Part shown: piece by piece, positions 26,268 through 36,424 of the stretch | Layout of the letters: every line of letters starts with the position of its first letter | Position numbering within the stretch: position 1 is the stretch's first letter | Source: Fontibacillus panacisegetis | GTDB taxonomy: Bacteria; Bacillota; Bacilli; Paenibacillales; Paenibacillaceae | Assembly: GCF_900102215.1 (NCBI RefSeq) | Contig: NZ_FNBG01000025.1 | Coordinates: 1 to 64,000 of the forward strand | Length of the DNA: 64,000 nt | Direction of reading: 5' to 3' | The notes under the pieces: generated by a model | Seen by the model: the letters and a program-made list of their open reading frames with translations, nothing else | What the model was told of the DNA's origin: nothing | Databases searched by the model: none | Translations under genes and position numbers: made by a program

Positions 26268-27624
26268 GCTCTTCCTCAGCTCCTCTTCGCCTCATGCCCC
26301 ATACTTGGCAATCGAGTTCTCCATCGATAACCTTCACCTTTAACATATCACCAGGTTCAACGTCATCAAGTGATTTTATCAAAGTCTTCTCTTGTTCGTC
26401 GTAAATCAAACTATATCCACGTCCCATAACCTTCAGTGGACTTAATGCATCAAGCTGCCTTATCCCAGATGTTAATTGTGAGGATTTCTCTTTCATAATG
26501 CCCATCATCGCAGCTCGAAGAAGACGTCCTGCTTCTACATGCCGTTTCTTAGCATACAGTAAGGACTCTTCAGGATGATAGCGAAGCAGACGCTGATGCA
26601 TTCGTTCATAGGATGCTCGCATCAATTCCTTGCGAGACATCATCCGTCCCTGCAGGCGCGATGCAAGATGATCCAGCCGCTCCGCGTGCTGGATCAAGCT
26701 TCGCTGCGGCTGAAGCAGCGCAGGCGAGTTCTGTAAACGACGAAGTCGTTCACGCGCCTGCGACAAGCGGTGCTGCAGCCCTCGCTGCAGCACCTGCTCG
26801 GTTTGGCGGAGCTGAGCTTTAAGCTCCGCCATATGCGGCACGGCGAGCTCTGCCGCCGCTGTTGGCGTTGCTGCTCTCAGGTCGCTGACAAAATCGGCGA
26901 TCGTAAAATCCGTCTCATGGCCTACGGCCGAAATAACCGGAATTTGCGATTCATAGATCGCCCTGGCGACCCCTTCTTCATTGAACGCCCACAGCTCCTC
27001 CAGCGAGCCGCCTCCTCGGCCGACGATAAGAACGTCGGCCTCTCCCATCTCATTCAGCGTCCTAATCGCTTTGACGATGGAAAGCGCAGCCCCTTTGCCT
27101 TGTACAAGTACTGGGTACAAAATAACCGCAGCCTGTGGATAGCGTCGCTGAAGCGTCGTCAAAATATCACGGACAGCAGCTCCCGTTGGTGATGTCACTA
27201 CCCCGATCACCTTTGGAAAGCGAGGCAGCGGTTGCTTCCGCTCAACGGCAAAGAGCCCCTCTGCTTCAAGCTTGCCTTTTAGCTGCTCGTAAGCCAGATA
27301 CAGACTGCCGATCCCATCAGGCTGCATATGCGTCGCATAGAATTGATATTGTCCATCTCGTTCATAGACCGATACATTCCCTCTAGCGATTACCCTTGTT
27401 CCTTCTTTCGGAATAAAGGCCAATCGCTGATTATGCGATGCAAACATAATGCTCTTGATCCGACTGTCCGCATCCTTCAGGGTAAAATACATATGCCCAC
27501 TGGAATGGTGAGTGAAGTTCGAGATCTCTCCCCGAATCCACACCTCAGACAATAAAGTGTCCGATTCCAGCTTCATCCGAATATATCGGTTCAATTCCTT
27601 AACGGAGAAAATACGCTGTTCCAC
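26239..27624 (-). CDS. xseA: Exodeoxyribonuclease VII large subunit
   Basis: A 461-residue subunit with an N-terminal OB-fold (about 1-105, SVKELNRYIRMKLESD opening) and the catalytic domain with RGGGSLEELWAFNEE and PVISAVGHETDFTIADFVSD. It starts at GTG 27624 after GGGGGCGAC. The C-terminal half is a coiled coil. It lies between folD and xseB. Confidence 0.95.
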   Translation of the reverse strand: MEQRIFSVKELNRYIRMKLESDTLLSEVWIRGEISNFTHHSSGHMYFTLKDADSRIKSIMFASHNQRLAFIPKEGTRVIARGNVSVYERDGQYQFYATHMQPDGIGSLYLAYEQLKGKLEAEGLFAVERKQPLPRFPKVIGVVTSPTGAAVRDILTTLQRRYPQAAVILYPVLVQGKGAALSIVKAIRTLNEMGEADVLIVGRGGGSLEELWAFNEEGVARAIYESQIPVISAVGHETDFTIADFVSDLRAATPTAAAELAVPHMAELKAQLRQTEQVLQRGLQHRLSQARERLRRLQNSPALLQPQRSLIQHAERLDHLASRLQGRMMSRKELMRASYERMHQRLLRYHPEESLLYAKKRHVEAGRLLRAAMMGIMKEKSSQLTSGIRQLDALSPLKVMGRGYSLIYDEQEKTLIKSLDDVEPGDMLKVKVIDGELDCQVWGMRRRGAEEEHDAGTGNEF

Positions 27625-27691
27625 GGAGTCGCCCCCTTCTATCCTGCCGCGATCATTTATAGCTATCTGCGTATGCTGCGTAGTAAGACTT

Positions 27692-28549
27692 TTACGCTTG
27701 ATCTCTTAATCTTTTGGCAGCGATCAACGTGTTTTGCATCAGCATCGTAATCGTCATTGGACCAACGCCGCCCGGAACCGGAGTAATTGGACCGGAAACT
27801 TCCTTCACGCTCTCAAAGTCAACGTCTCCAGCCAGTTTTCCGTTATCCAGACGATTCATGCCTACATCGATTATTACGGCTCCTGGTTTCACATAGGACG
27901 CATCTACAAAGTTAGCCCGCCCAATTGCAACTACAAGAATATCAGCCTGCCTGGTTAATTCTTTCATGTTTGCAGTGCGGGAATGACACATCGTAACGGT
28001 AGCATTCTCACGTTGAAGCAGTAAGGATACAGGCTTACCCACAATGTTGCTGCGGCCGATAACAACTGCATGCTTTCCGGAAATTTCGATGCCTGTACGT
28101 TTGATCAGTTCGATGACTCCCGCTGGAGTACAAGGAAGCAGACTGTCATCACCAATTACCAGATTACCAACATTCACTGGATGAAATCCATCCACATCTT
28201 TTTCAACAGCAATTGCATCAATAACTGCTTTTTCGTTAATATGCTTAGGAAGAGGAAGCTGTACAAGAATACCGTGAATATCCTCTTGCTTGTTCAGCTT
28301 GTCCACCAGCGCAAGAAGATCGCTCTCGGAAGTGGACTCCGACAAACGATGCACCTCGGAATAGTAACCCAGATCATGACACGCCTTCTCTTTGTTGCGA
28401 ACATACACTTGTGATGCTGCATCTTCACCAACAAGCACTACTGCCAGTCCAGGTGTAAAACCAAGCTTATTCAAACGTTCAACTTCTTCACGAAGAGCTC
28501 CTCTAATATCCTCTGATACCTGTTTTCCATTAATCACTGGTGCTGACAT
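27692..28549 (-). CDS. folD: Methylene-THF dehydrogenase/cyclohydrolase
   Basis: A bifunctional enzyme that interconverts 5,10-methylene- and 10-formyl-tetrahydrofolate using NADP. Visible motifs are [15 protein letters not shown] (catalytic lysine region), VQLPLPKH, and [16 protein letters not shown] at the C-terminus. I chose ATG 28549 (285 residues, 12 bases after AAGGAG); another ATG at 28558 is too close to the site. It lies between nusB and xseA. Confidence 0.95.
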   Translation of the reverse strand: MSAPVINGKQVSEDIRGALREEVERLNKLGFTPGLAVVLVGEDAASQVYVRNKEKACHDLGYYSEVHRLSESTSESDLLALVDKLNKQEDIHGILVQLPLPKHINEKAVIDAIAVEKDVDGFHPVNVGNLVIGDDSLLPCTPAGVIELIKRTGIEISGKHAVVIGRSNIVGKPVSLLLQRENATVTMCHSRTANMKELTRQADILVVAIGRANFVDASYVKPGAVIIDVGMNRLDNGKLAGDVDFESVKEVSGPITPVPGGVGPMTITMLMQNTLIAAKRLRDQA

Positions 28550-28647
28550 GATTGACATCCTCTCCTTAATTGTTACAAATTTATAATATAAATTATAAGG
28601 ATAATCTAATGCTTATTGCCACTTTAATCTCAATGTCTGTTAGTTCT

Positions 28648-29097
28648 TTAGATTTTAGCTTTTAACTGATCTACATCCTGAATCATTTTACCAAGCACAC
28701 CATTAACAAATTTACCCGATTCAATCGTCCCAAAATGTTTGGCAAGCTCGATAGCTTCATTAACTGCAACCTTACCAGGTACATCATTACGTATAATCAT
28801 TTCATATACAGCCAGACGCAGCACCTGTCGATCTACCTTTGACAATCGACTAACCTGCCAGCCTTTCAAATAATCACTTAGCAAGCCGTCAATAGCTTCT
28901 TTATGGCTCCATGTCCCGTTTACGATTTCCAACACGAAATCACGAGTCGCACCCTCATCTGACAGCTTAACCTCACTCTCGTTGTCACCAGCTGCTTCCA
29001 TAAGCAGCATCATTACTGCCTCCAAAGCCTCCACTTCATTCATTTCCATATGATACAGACTTTGTACTGCAATTTCTCTTGCTAATCGCCGTTTCAT
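28648..29097 (-). CDS. nusB: Transcription antitermination factor NusB
   Basis: A 149-residue all-helical protein with the opening MKRRLAREIAVQSLYHMEMN and the C-terminal VDRQVLRLAVYEMI...VAVNEAIELAKHFG signature. With NusE it loads on boxA of rRNA leader RNA. It starts behind AAGGAGG (spacing 7). Upstream lie the DUF2273, AmaP and Asp23 genes. Confidence 0.96.
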   Translation of the reverse strand: MKRRLAREIAVQSLYHMEMNEVEALEAVMMLLMEAAGDNESEVKLSDEGATRDFVLEIVNGTWSHKEAIDGLLSDYLKGWQVSRLSKVDRQVLRLAVYEMIIRNDVPGKVAVNEAIELAKHFGTIESGKFVNGVLGKMIQDVDQLKAKI

Positions 29098-29288
29098 GGA
29101 TGTCCTCCTTCTTTATTTTGAAGCCTCTATATAACTTAATCCAAATTTGTATTTCTAATCTTCACTATTCCCGTTCTTTAAACACAAACAACCTTATTTA
29201 AACAGAAAAAAAACCTGTAGCATGCTACCTCCACAAAATGGGCAAGATGAAACCGAGCTCTTTTTCCGGAGAAAGCATATCACAGGAA

Positions 29289-29522
29289 TCATTTAAAAGG
29301 ACGCCAACGTGACTCCAGCCACTGCTTCATCTCACTCCAGGGCAGGAGCGTCCCCTGATCCAAATCCTTATATTTGCCGATCGTATAGCCGACATATAAC
29401 AAGAGCGCGCAAAACAACATATTCCAAAATCCGAAAAACAGATAGATCGGGCATAAAAACACGGCCGCCGCCAATCCTAGCAGGCGTCCCCTGTGACTCT
29501 CCCACAATTGTTTCCAGAACAC
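29289..29522 (-). CDS. DUF2273 small membrane protein
   Basis: A 77-residue protein with two hydrophobic stretches (about 14-29 and 31-47) and charged ends, matching my memory of DUF2273, which is usually encoded beside AmaP and Asp23. It starts at GTG 29522 after GGGAG. It may act with AmaP in anchoring Asp23, but its own role is unknown. Confidence 0.85.
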   Translation of the reverse strand: MFWKQLWESHRGRLLGLAAAVFLCPIYLFFGFWNMLFCALLLYVGYTIGKYKDLDQGTLLPWSEMKQWLESRWRPFK

Positions 29523-29536
29523 CCTGCTACTCCCTC

Positions 29537-30076
29537 CTATTCAACACGGCTTTTGATAACCGTTGATTGGACAAGGTTAGCTATATATACAGAGACATTA
29601 GAAACAGGTATACCTGTAATCTCCTCGACATAATCATGAACCTGCTTCTGTACTTCCTCAGTTAAGGTCAAGATAGAAGCTTCTCCATCAACCATTGCCC
29701 GTACAACAATTTCAAGACCTGCGTCAGTGATCCGTATTCTTGTCTTGACTTCCCTGATGCCGCGAACACGAGTTGCTGCCTTGTAAGACAAATTCTCAAT
29801 CGTCTCGATTGAAATCTGAATATCCCCGTATTCGGTCCGTTGATCAATAGACGGCAACGAATGACGATCACGTTTCACTGAAATGTAAAAGAAACGGATG
29901 CTTAATAAAAATAAAACAGCAGCCACAATAATGGAAACGAGCGTTAGCATCTGTTCATCAGACTCAGTCAACGACAGCGGTAACACGTTACTCAGCAGGA
30001 GGATGGCGATAAGGGATAATATTCCAATACTCAAGCTGTACACAAACAGCAAAAGTCTGTCAAAAATTTTGGCCAC
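29537..30076 (-). CDS. amaP: Alkaline shock response membrane anchor AmaP
   Basis: AmaP anchors Asp23 to the membrane in Staphylococcus. The 179-residue protein has two N-terminal membrane helices (about 7-30 and 44-66) followed by a domain similar to Asp23 itself (about 75-179). It starts at GTG 30076 with AAGGAGG upstream. It lies between the Asp23 gene and the DUF2273 gene. Confidence 0.9.
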   Translation of the reverse strand: MAKIFDRLLLFVYSLSIGILSLIAILLLSNVLPLSLTESDEQMLTLVSIIVAAVLFLLSIRFFYISVKRDRHSLPSIDQRTEYGDIQISIETIENLSYKAATRVRGIREVKTRIRITDAGLEIVVRAMVDGEASILTLTEEVQKQVHDYVEEITGIPVSNVSVYIANLVQSTVIKSRVE

Positions 30077-30147
30077 GACAGAAACAGCCTCCTTATAGGG
30101 TAGTCGCGATAAGCCGTTGTACTCGCTTATCTCAAAATTATAGTAAA

Positions 30148-30174
30148 CCCCTGACGCTGGTGGTCGGGGGTTCG
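30148..30174 (-). terminator. Weak hairpin between asp23 and amaP
   Basis: The arms AACCCC...GGGGTT, with a partial inner stem, enclose about 15 bases in the gap between the two genes. There is no T-rich tract on either side, so it may be a processing or attenuating hairpin and not a full terminator. Confidence 0.4.
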
Positions 30175-30185
30175 TTACCTTGCAA

Positions 30186-30593
30186 TTATTTCACCCTGTG
30201 GCTTGGTTCAATCTCTTCATTTTTCTCAGCTGTCTTGAAGATAACGTCGTGAATATGTACATTCACTTCAACCACCGTGAGACCTGTCATCGTCTCAATA
30301 GAGCGCTTAACGTTACGCTGAATCTCGGTAGCCACCTCTGGAAGACGATTACCATACTCAACAATAACAGATACATCAACAGCTGCTTCACGTTGGCCTA
30401 CTTCTACCTTAACGCCCTTGGAAAGATTCTTTCTTCCGAGCAATTCAGCGATTCCGCCAACAAATCCACCGCTCATGCCAGCTACACCTTTAACTTCAAC
30501 TGTAGCCAACCCTGCAATCACTTCAATAACCTCGGGAGCAATTTGGATCTCACCGATTTCTGTACGTTCAAATTCCGTAGGTAAAGTACTCAT
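30186..30593 (-). CDS. Asp23/Gls24 family envelope stress protein (YqhY-like)
   Basis: A 135-residue protein with the typical PEVIEVIAGLATVEVKGVAG opening and VNVHIHDVIF close of the family. The family forms filaments near the membrane under alkaline or envelope stress. The closest context is B. subtilis yqhY between accC and nusB, which is linked to acetyl-CoA carboxylase control. The start at ATG 30593 follows GAGGTGG. It is downstream of accC on the same strand. Confidence 0.9.
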   Translation of the reverse strand: MSTLPTEFERTEIGEIQIAPEVIEVIAGLATVEVKGVAGMSGGFVGGIAELLGRKNLSKGVKVEVGQREAAVDVSVIVEYGNRLPEVATEIQRNVKRSIETMTGLTVVEVNVHIHDVIFKTAEKNEEIEPSHRVK

Positions 30594-30751
30594 ATTATTC
30601 ATCCACCTCTCAATAAGTATGACGCAGTCAACCCTAATTCAGAGACTCCGCACTTATTATAAATACTATATCATTTTGGACTCATTATGACAAACTCCTG
30701 TCCTCTAAAAAAGAGACGTCCACATAAAGAAACTCGCAAAAAAGGCCGTAC

Positions 30752-30789
30752 TGATGTATGAAGCCAAACATGATCGGCTTCATACATCA
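30752..30789. terminator. Perfect 14-bp hairpin after accC
   Basis: The arms TGATGTATGAAGCC and GGCTTCATACATCA are exact complements around a 10-base loop. No clear T-tract follows on the minus strand, so termination may be weak and let transcription reach the Asp23 gene. Confidence 0.55.
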
Positions 30790-30833
30790 ATTTCAACCTC
30801 AAGCGAGTTCATCACAAAACTTCTGATAAAAGC

Positions 30834-32177
30834 TTAAAGCTCGTGTTCTTCCAAAAACTTAATATCAAATGTTCCCTCGACAAAAACAGGATGATCTAAT
30901 AGCTTCTGATGGAAAGGAATCGTCGTATGAATACCTTCGATAACAAATTCAGATAAAGCACGCTTCATCTTGGCGATAGCTTCTTCACGCGTCGCTCCCC
31001 ATACGATCAGTTTGGCAATCATCGAATCATAATACGGTGAGATCACATATCCAGGATAAGCCGCACTGTCAACACGAACTCCCGGCCCGCCCGGGGCAAG
31101 GTAGAACCCTATTTTGCCCGGTGAAGGCATAAAGTTACGCAATGGATCCTCAGCGTTGATCCGGCACTCAATCGACCAGCCATTCAGTTTAATATCATCT
31201 TGTGAAAAAGACAGAGGATTACCTTCCGCTACCGAAATCATTTCCTGTATCAGATCCACCCCGGTAATCATCTCAGTCACCGGATGTTCAACCTGGATTC
31301 TCGTATTCATTTCCATAAAATAAAATTTACCGTCCGGACCATATAAAAATTCAAGTGTTCCTGCACCGGAGTAATTTACAGCAAGCGCAGCTCTTACAGC
31401 AGCTTCGCCCATTTCCTTACGCTTGTCTGGAGTCATAACAGGACAAGGTGCTTCCTCAACCAGCTTCTGCCGACGACGTTGCACAGAGCAATCACGTTCC
31501 CCCAAATAGACGGCGTTTCCGTGCTTATCTGCGATAAGTTGAATTTCAACGTGCTTCATGCCTGTTAAATACTTCTCCAGATACACACCCGCATTACCAA
31601 ACGCCTTCTGTGCTTCTTGCTGTGCGGTTGCAATTTGCTGAATCAGTGATGTTTCGTCCTCTGCAATACGAATCCCTTTACCGCCACCACCAGCGGTTGC
31701 TTTAATAATAACCGGATAACCAATATCACGCGCTACCATTACAGCTTCGTCCAAATCCTCTATAAGTCCGTCTGAACCCGGGATAACTGGAACATTCGCC
31801 GTTTTCATCGTCTGCTTCGCTACCGCTTTATCGCCCATTCTAGTAATCGCATCAGGAGATGGACCTATAAATGTGATGTTGCATGAACCGCATATTTCTG
31901 CAAAATCAGCATTTTCTGCAAGAAAACCATATCCCGGGTGAATAGCGTCACACTCAGTTAAAGTAGCAACGCTCATTAAATTCGTAAAGTTCAGATAACT
32001 GTCTTTGGACAGTGTCGGACCGATGCAGTAAGCTTCATCAGCCAAACGGACATGGAGCGAATCTTTATCGGCCTCCGAATAAACGGCTACAGTTGAAATG
32101 TCTAATTCACGGCATGCGCGAATAATTCTAACCGCTATTTCACCGCGATTCGCGATCAATATTTTATGAAATTTCAC
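30834..32177 (-). CDS. accC: Acetyl-CoA carboxylase, biotin carboxylase subunit
   Basis: A 447-residue ATP-grasp enzyme that carboxylates biotin on AccB. Key segments are [17 protein letters not shown] at the N-terminus, the glycine-rich [11 protein letters not shown] loop, [18 protein letters not shown] and [13 protein letters not shown]. It starts with GTG 32177 behind GGAGG. It lies after accB and before yqhY. Confidence 0.97.
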   Translation of the reverse strand: MKFHKILIANRGEIAVRIIRACRELDISTVAVYSEADKDSLHVRLADEAYCIGPTLSKDSYLNFTNLMSVATLTECDAIHPGYGFLAENADFAEICGSCNITFIGPSPDAITRMGDKAVAKQTMKTANVPVIPGSDGLIEDLDEAVMVARDIGYPVIIKATAGGGGKGIRIAEDETSLIQQIATAQQEAQKAFGNAGVYLEKYLTGMKHVEIQLIADKHGNAVYLGERDCSVQRRRQKLVEEAPCPVMTPDKRKEMGEAAVRAALAVNYSGAGTLEFLYGPDGKFYFMEMNTRIQVEHPVTEMITGVDLIQEMISVAEGNPLSFSQDDIKLNGWSIECRINAEDPLRNFMPSPGKIGFYLAPGGPGVRVDSAAYPGYVISPYYDSMIAKLIVWGATREEAIAKMKRALSEFVIEGIHTTIPFHQKLLDHPVFVEGTFDIKFLEEHEL

Positions 32178-32235
32178 GTATCTTGATCCTCCTTTAAAAA
32201 CTCTCTAGCACCTTAACAGGTATAATGGCCGAAGA

Positions 32236-32727
32236 TTACTCCGGCTTCACCAGAAAGAGAGGCTGTCCATATTCGACAAGCTGGCCATTCTCAACTAGAA
32301 CATTTACGATTTCACCTTTGACTTCAGCTTCAAGCTCATTCATAAGCTTCATAGCTTCGATAATACATACCGTAGTCTTCTCGCCCACACGGTCGCCAAT
32401 GTTCACAAAAGCATTGGCTTCAGGTGAAGCCGAGCGATAGAAGGTACCTACCATCGGTGATACAATGGTATGTAAGCCTGCAGTTTGATCGACAACAGCT
32501 GGTGCATTCGACCCCGCTACAGCTTGACTAGCTGCTTCAACAGGTGAAGGTGCTGCTGTAACAGGCGCAACTGCACTAGCAACTAGTGTTGGTTGGACCT
32601 GAACAATTTCACTCTTCCCAGGCTTGCGGATGCTGATCCGGGAACCTTCATTTTCAATTTCAAGCTCATGTACGGACGTTTTGTCCAGAAGTTCAATCAA
32701 TTCTTTGATTTCATCTAAATTAAACAT
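32236..32727 (-). CDS. accB: Acetyl-CoA carboxylase, biotin carboxyl carrier protein
   Basis: A 163-residue BCCP with the biotinyl lysine in EAMKLMNE at about residue 128 of the C-terminal domain and an Ala/Pro linker. It carries biotin for AccC in the first step of fatty-acid synthesis. It lies 59 bases before accC. The branched-chain acyl-CoA made by the bkd enzymes would be elongated by the malonyl-CoA made here. Confidence 0.96.
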   Translation of the reverse strand: MFNLDEIKELIELLDKTSVHELEIENEGSRISIRKPGKSEIVQVQPTLVASAVAPVTAAPSPVEAASQAVAGSNAPAVVDQTAGLHTIVSPMVGTFYRSASPEANAFVNIGDRVGEKTTVCIIEAMKLMNELEAEVKGEIVNVLVENGQLVEYGQPLFLVKPE

Positions 32728-32820
32728 GTACTAGACACACTCTCCTTCAAGCTTTTCCAAAGCCTTGGCCTTTGCTTCACCATAACTTTATGTATTATAT
32801 CACAATCGATAAAAATGGAA

Positions 32821-32846
32821 AGAGTCCAGGAAATCACCTGAACTCT
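32821..32846 (-). terminator. Terminator between spoIIIAH and accB
   Basis: The arms AGAGTCCAGG (32821-32830) and CCTGAACTCT (32837-32846) pair at 9 of 10 positions. On the minus strand a T-rich stretch (TTTCCATTTTT) follows. It separates the sporulation operon from the acc genes. Confidence 0.65.
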
Positions 32847-32878
32847 ACCAATAATTTCATATCTCTAGGTATTAGAAT

Positions 32879-33703
32879 CTATTGAGTAATGTATTGAACA
32901 CTGATTTTATCCTGCGATACACCAAGCTCTTTAATGACCAAATCCATAATACCTACGGCATCTTTTGCTTCCAATTTGTCGCTGACTACAAGCACTTTAT
33001 ATTTATTATCCGACTCGGTCACGACAGCATTGGAATATGTTTGCTGAAGCTTTTCTTCGATATCATAAATTTTTTCTTCCTTTTCTTCAAGAGCGCTCAA
33101 TTCCTTTTGTGCCATAACTGCTTCATCGAGCGTTTTATTCTCATCGTTAATCGCTTGAAGCAATTCATCCTGCTTCTTCATATTCTGTTCAGAACGCTGG
33201 AATTGATATGCAGTAAGCGTATCGGCGCCGGAAGAACCCTGATATTCCAGCTGCTTAAGTACATCTTCATCCTTCACAGCTGTATTACTGGTCCCTTCTC
33301 CTGTCGCTTTAGCAGAGTTATCCGTTGATGAATTTACATCGGAATCTTTCTTAGAGTCTTTATCAGAGTCTTTATTAGAATTTTTACTAGAATCTTTTGC
33401 TCCTTCTTCTGTTGTGCTGCCCGTCTGGTCAGACTTTCCGGCGTCGCTTTCACTTGTTTCGTTTGTAATCACATCGGTACCATTTTCGCTCACCACTTCA
33501 GAGAGAATCACTTCATCGTTCTGAGGCAATGCGTCACCTGAAGTGGTCTCTTGAGTATTACCATTTTCCATAGTAGTCACCTTTTGACCTTCTGCCACGG
33601 GTGACTTGGATGGATTATCCTCTGTAAACAAGTAGTACGCGGACAACAGCACCATCAAACTGAGCATCGATACAAGCCAAACTGTCTGTCTTTTGGATTT
33701 CAT
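32879..33703 (-). CDS. spoIIIAH: Stage III sporulation protein AH
   Basis: SpoIIIAH of the mother cell binds SpoIIQ of the forespore across the intermembrane space and forms part of the feeding-tube channel. The 274-residue protein has one N-terminal membrane helix (about 8-26), a long Ser/Asp/Thr/Lys-rich low-complexity region (about 30-150), and a C-terminal ring-building (YscJ/FliF-like) domain after about residue 170. The low-complexity region is longer than in B. subtilis. Confidence 0.93.
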   Translation of the reverse strand: MKSKRQTVWLVSMLSLMVLLSAYYLFTEDNPSKSPVAEGQKVTTMENGNTQETTSGDALPQNDEVILSEVVSENGTDVITNETSESDAGKSDQTGSTTEEGAKDSSKNSNKDSDKDSKKDSDVNSSTDNSAKATGEGTSNTAVKDEDVLKQLEYQGSSGADTLTAYQFQRSEQNMKKQDELLQAINDENKTLDEAVMAQKELSALEEKEEKIYDIEEKLQQTYSNAVVTESDNKYKVLVVSDKLEAKDAVGIMDLVIKELGVSQDKISVQYITQ

Positions 33704-33742
33704 ACTTAAAATTCCTCCTAAATGTTTTTAGTAATATATGAA

Positions 33743-34384
33743 TTATTGTGACTGCTTACGTGGTACAACCGAGATGCGGTAAGCTGGCACATTCAGACCT
33801 TTTTCAACTGCATCCACGATCAGTGATTTAACCGTTTTGTTCTCAGCTCCCTTAGCAACAATCAACACTCCACGCACCTTGGGCTTTATTTTTTTCGTTA
33901 CGATGGGCTGCTCATTTCCTGAAGATTCATACGTTACAATTTGACCGTCCTTCGTATACTCTGTAATATGCCGTTTTCCCCCGTTTGGATCGGTCTCCTC
34001 AGTCAATTCCTGGGTATCTTTCACATTTCGCTGGACGATAACCTCTTCTGTTGAATCAATCGTGACCATCACATCTACAGCACCAACCCCAACTATTTTC
34101 TCCAAAATATCCTTCGTCTTGGTCTCAAGGGATAATTCAATTTTGGCAAAAGGGCTCTCGGCTATGTCCTCGGAAAGCGCCGTTACAGGTAAATCCTGCA
34201 TAACCGGAGGCTCCCTTCCTTCACCTCCAGTATCCACCTTCTTTACGTTCACGAATGAATTAAAAAGCATGATGGCGATCCCAATTAGACCTATAATTAG
34301 CAGCAGACGAAATGTCTGTGTTCTTTTTTTACCGTCCGTTCCTTTACCGATCCATTGTTCCAGCTTTTTAAGCCATCCCGGCAT
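33743..34384 (-). CDS. spoIIIAG: Stage III sporulation protein AG
   Basis: A 213-residue ring-forming channel component. One membrane helix at about 26-44 is followed by an extracytoplasmic domain with VGVGAVDVMVTIDSTEEVIVQ and GVLIVAKGAEN, as in known SpoIIIAG. It starts behind GGAGGTGATG. It follows spoIIIAF by 24 bases. Confidence 0.94.
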   Translation of the reverse strand: MPGWLKKLEQWIGKGTDGKKRTQTFRLLLIIGLIGIAIMLFNSFVNVKKVDTGGEGREPPVMQDLPVTALSEDIAESPFAKIELSLETKTKDILEKIVGVGAVDVMVTIDSTEEVIVQRNVKDTQELTEETDPNGGKRHITEYTKDGQIVTYESSGNEQPIVTKKIKPKVRGVLIVAKGAENKTVKSLIVDAVEKGLNVPAYRISVVPRKQSQ

Positions 34385-34408
34385 TTACATCACCTCCCTA
34401 TCGATCTT

Positions 34409-35179
34409 CTATGTCTCTTTTAACACTACAGTCACTGCTTCTCGCGGAACCCCCCATTCCTCGCGCAGTAAGTTTTCTATTTGACGGATTGTTTGATCTT
34501 TAGCTTCTTGTAAACTGTCTTTGATGCTTGAATTAGCTGTAATGGAGCTGTTATTAGAAGCATCCGGCGGTATCGCTACAGTAACTTGTACATTCTCGAC
34601 TGGCTCCACATTATCCACTTTTTTCGGATCATCACTAATTGTCTTGCCATCGGATTCAATATTTGATGGATCACCCATTACAACTTCTACTGCTGTTATT
34701 CTCGGTTCTAACTGCTGCTCTGACGATAACTCGCTTGCATTGCTTTTCGAATTCCTTTTGTCGCTCCTTGCGTCGCTTCCGGTTGACAGCTTAACCATGA
34801 CTCTTACGACAGACTGTCCGGTTTCGTCCTGAATCTGCACCTTCATTTGTCTTGCCGCCTCTTCACCAGTCCATTGCAACGCCTCTGATTCTCTTTGCCT
34901 TCTAAGCTCATTACCTTGCTGTAAAATTTGCTGCGTGCTCTGGTTCATCTCCGGGTTGTCCATATCGCTTATATTGTCTGAGATTGCCATTTCCAGCTTC
35001 TCTGCCGATTGCATGGACAGAAGTTTCATAACCGGTGACAACAGTGTCAGCAAAATAATGAGACTTACAACAAACTTCACATAACGCTCCATGGAACGAT
35101 TCGGGAGTAGCAAGTCAATAAAGACGGCGATGAGGACGACAAAAATGATTTCCTTCAGCCATTCGCTCAGTATGGACAA
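34409..35179 (-). CDS. spoIIIAF: Stage III sporulation protein AF
   Basis: A 256-residue protein with two N-terminal membrane helices (about 9-27 and 34-52) and a large extracytoplasmic domain. The C-terminal segment (LLREEWGVPREAVTVVL) is typical of the family. It starts at TTG 35179 behind a modest GGCGGTG site. It is part of the spoIIIA channel apparatus. Confidence 0.9.
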   Translation of the reverse strand: MSILSEWLKEIIFVVLIAVFIDLLLPNRSMERYVKFVVSLIILLTLLSPVMKLLSMQSAEKLEMAISDNISDMDNPEMNQSTQQILQQGNELRRQRESEALQWTGEEAARQMKVQIQDETGQSVVRVMVKLSTGSDARSDKRNSKSNASELSSEQQLEPRITAVEVVMGDPSNIESDGKTISDDPKKVDNVEPVENVQVTVAIPPDASNNSSITANSSIKDSLQEAKDQTIRQIENLLREEWGVPREAVTVVLKET

Positions 35180-35208
35180 GTTATCGACACCGCCTTGCTA
35201 TAATCAGT

Positions 35209-36408
35209 TCAACGCATCATCACTGTAATATTCCCGGCTGATAGCATGATTGTTATTGCCAGAAAAAACATCATTCCAACTGCTGCAAGAGCAGCAAATA
35301 CATAGAGCATGCTCTTTCCTATAGTTTCCAGGCAACTCACAATCGGTGTATCTCCAAGAGGCTGCATTACTGCTGAAGCAAGGTTAAAAATCAGCGCTAA
35401 AGTTAAAATTTTAATTGCGGGAAAAGCGCATAGAAAAAGCAAGATGACTACTCCAACCAAGCCTATCGAGTTTTTGACGAGTAATGATGCTGATATTACG
35501 GTATCTGTAGCATCGGCAAACACTTTTCCCACTACGGGAACAAAGTTGCCTGTCAAATATTTGGCTGCCCGCAGCGTTACTCCATCTGTGACTGATCCGG
35601 CGATTCCCTTTACTGAAATGACCCCTAGAAAGACGGTTAACAATATTCCCAACAGAGCCATACTTACTGTCCTCAGCAGGTTGGCAAGCTGTGTTAATTT
35701 GTATTTATCAGATAACGAACTGACAATATGCAGAACCGCCGAGAAAAACAGCAATGGAAATACTACGGAGTGAATCATCGTACCCACCGTATGCACCATA
35801 AATACAACAAGCGGATGCGTAACCGATACAGTAACTACATTTCCCATAGATGCCAGCAGTGTAAATAGCAAAGGAACCATGGCCATCATAAAATCTATCA
35901 TTCCCGTGATAGCCTCAGTTGCATAAGTAATCGCAACATGGAAGCTGTTAATCGCCAGGATCAAAATCACCATATAGCAGATAGAGTAGGCCACCTTGCT
36001 TACCTGCTTCCTCTCAAATGCCGTTTGCAGCGTCTCCAGAATCATACTGAATACTGAAAGAATCACTATGGTAACAAGAATATGACCGTTATAGAGCACC
36101 TCGTGCCACATGTATCGCATAAGTCCTGAAAATGCAGATTTCAAAGATAAACTCTGGTCCTTCTGAAGCAACATATCCATGAAGGAGGGGATCTTCTGAT
36201 CCGGGAAAAAACCTCCGTATTCCTTCATCAGCTTCTGCCAATAAGTCTCCACCTCTCCAGTGGGAAGCTCTTCTGCCTGTGTCTGGAGCCAATAGTTATC
36301 TTGAGTTTCGGGTGCTTCCGCATAGATGCGTATCGGCCACATAAGCAGGAGTCCGAAGATGATCATTATCCATGTTTTTTGCTGCCACAATAAATCCCTG
36401 CGTTCCAT
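35209..36408 (-). CDS. spoIIIAE: Stage III sporulation protein AE
   Basis: A polytopic membrane protein of 399 residues, with a signal-like segment at the N-terminus and about seven membrane helices from residue 95 on. It is homologous to other SpoIIIAE, including the MIDFMMAMVPLLFTLLASMG and TDTVISASLLVKNSIG segments. I chose ATG 36408, which follows AGGTGG by 8 bases; the frame continues to 36420. It probably forms the membrane base of the channel. Confidence 0.94.
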   Translation of the reverse strand: MERRDLLWQQKTWIMIIFGLLLMWPIRIYAEAPETQDNYWLQTQAEELPTGEVETYWQKLMKEYGGFFPDQKIPSFMDMLLQKDQSLSLKSAFSGLMRYMWHEVLYNGHILVTIVILSVFSMILETLQTAFERKQVSKVAYSICYMVILILAINSFHVAITYATEAITGMIDFMMAMVPLLFTLLASMGNVVTVSVTHPLVVFMVHTVGTMIHSVVFPLLFFSAVLHIVSSLSDKYKLTQLANLLRTVSMALLGILLTVFLGVISVKGIAGSVTDGVTLRAAKYLTGNFVPVVGKVFADATDTVISASLLVKNSIGLVGVVILLFLCAFPAIKILTLALIFNLASAVMQPLGDTPIVSCLETIGKSMLYVFAALAAVGMMFFLAITIMLSAGNITVMMR

Positions 36409-36424
36409 ACTCTGTACCACCTAT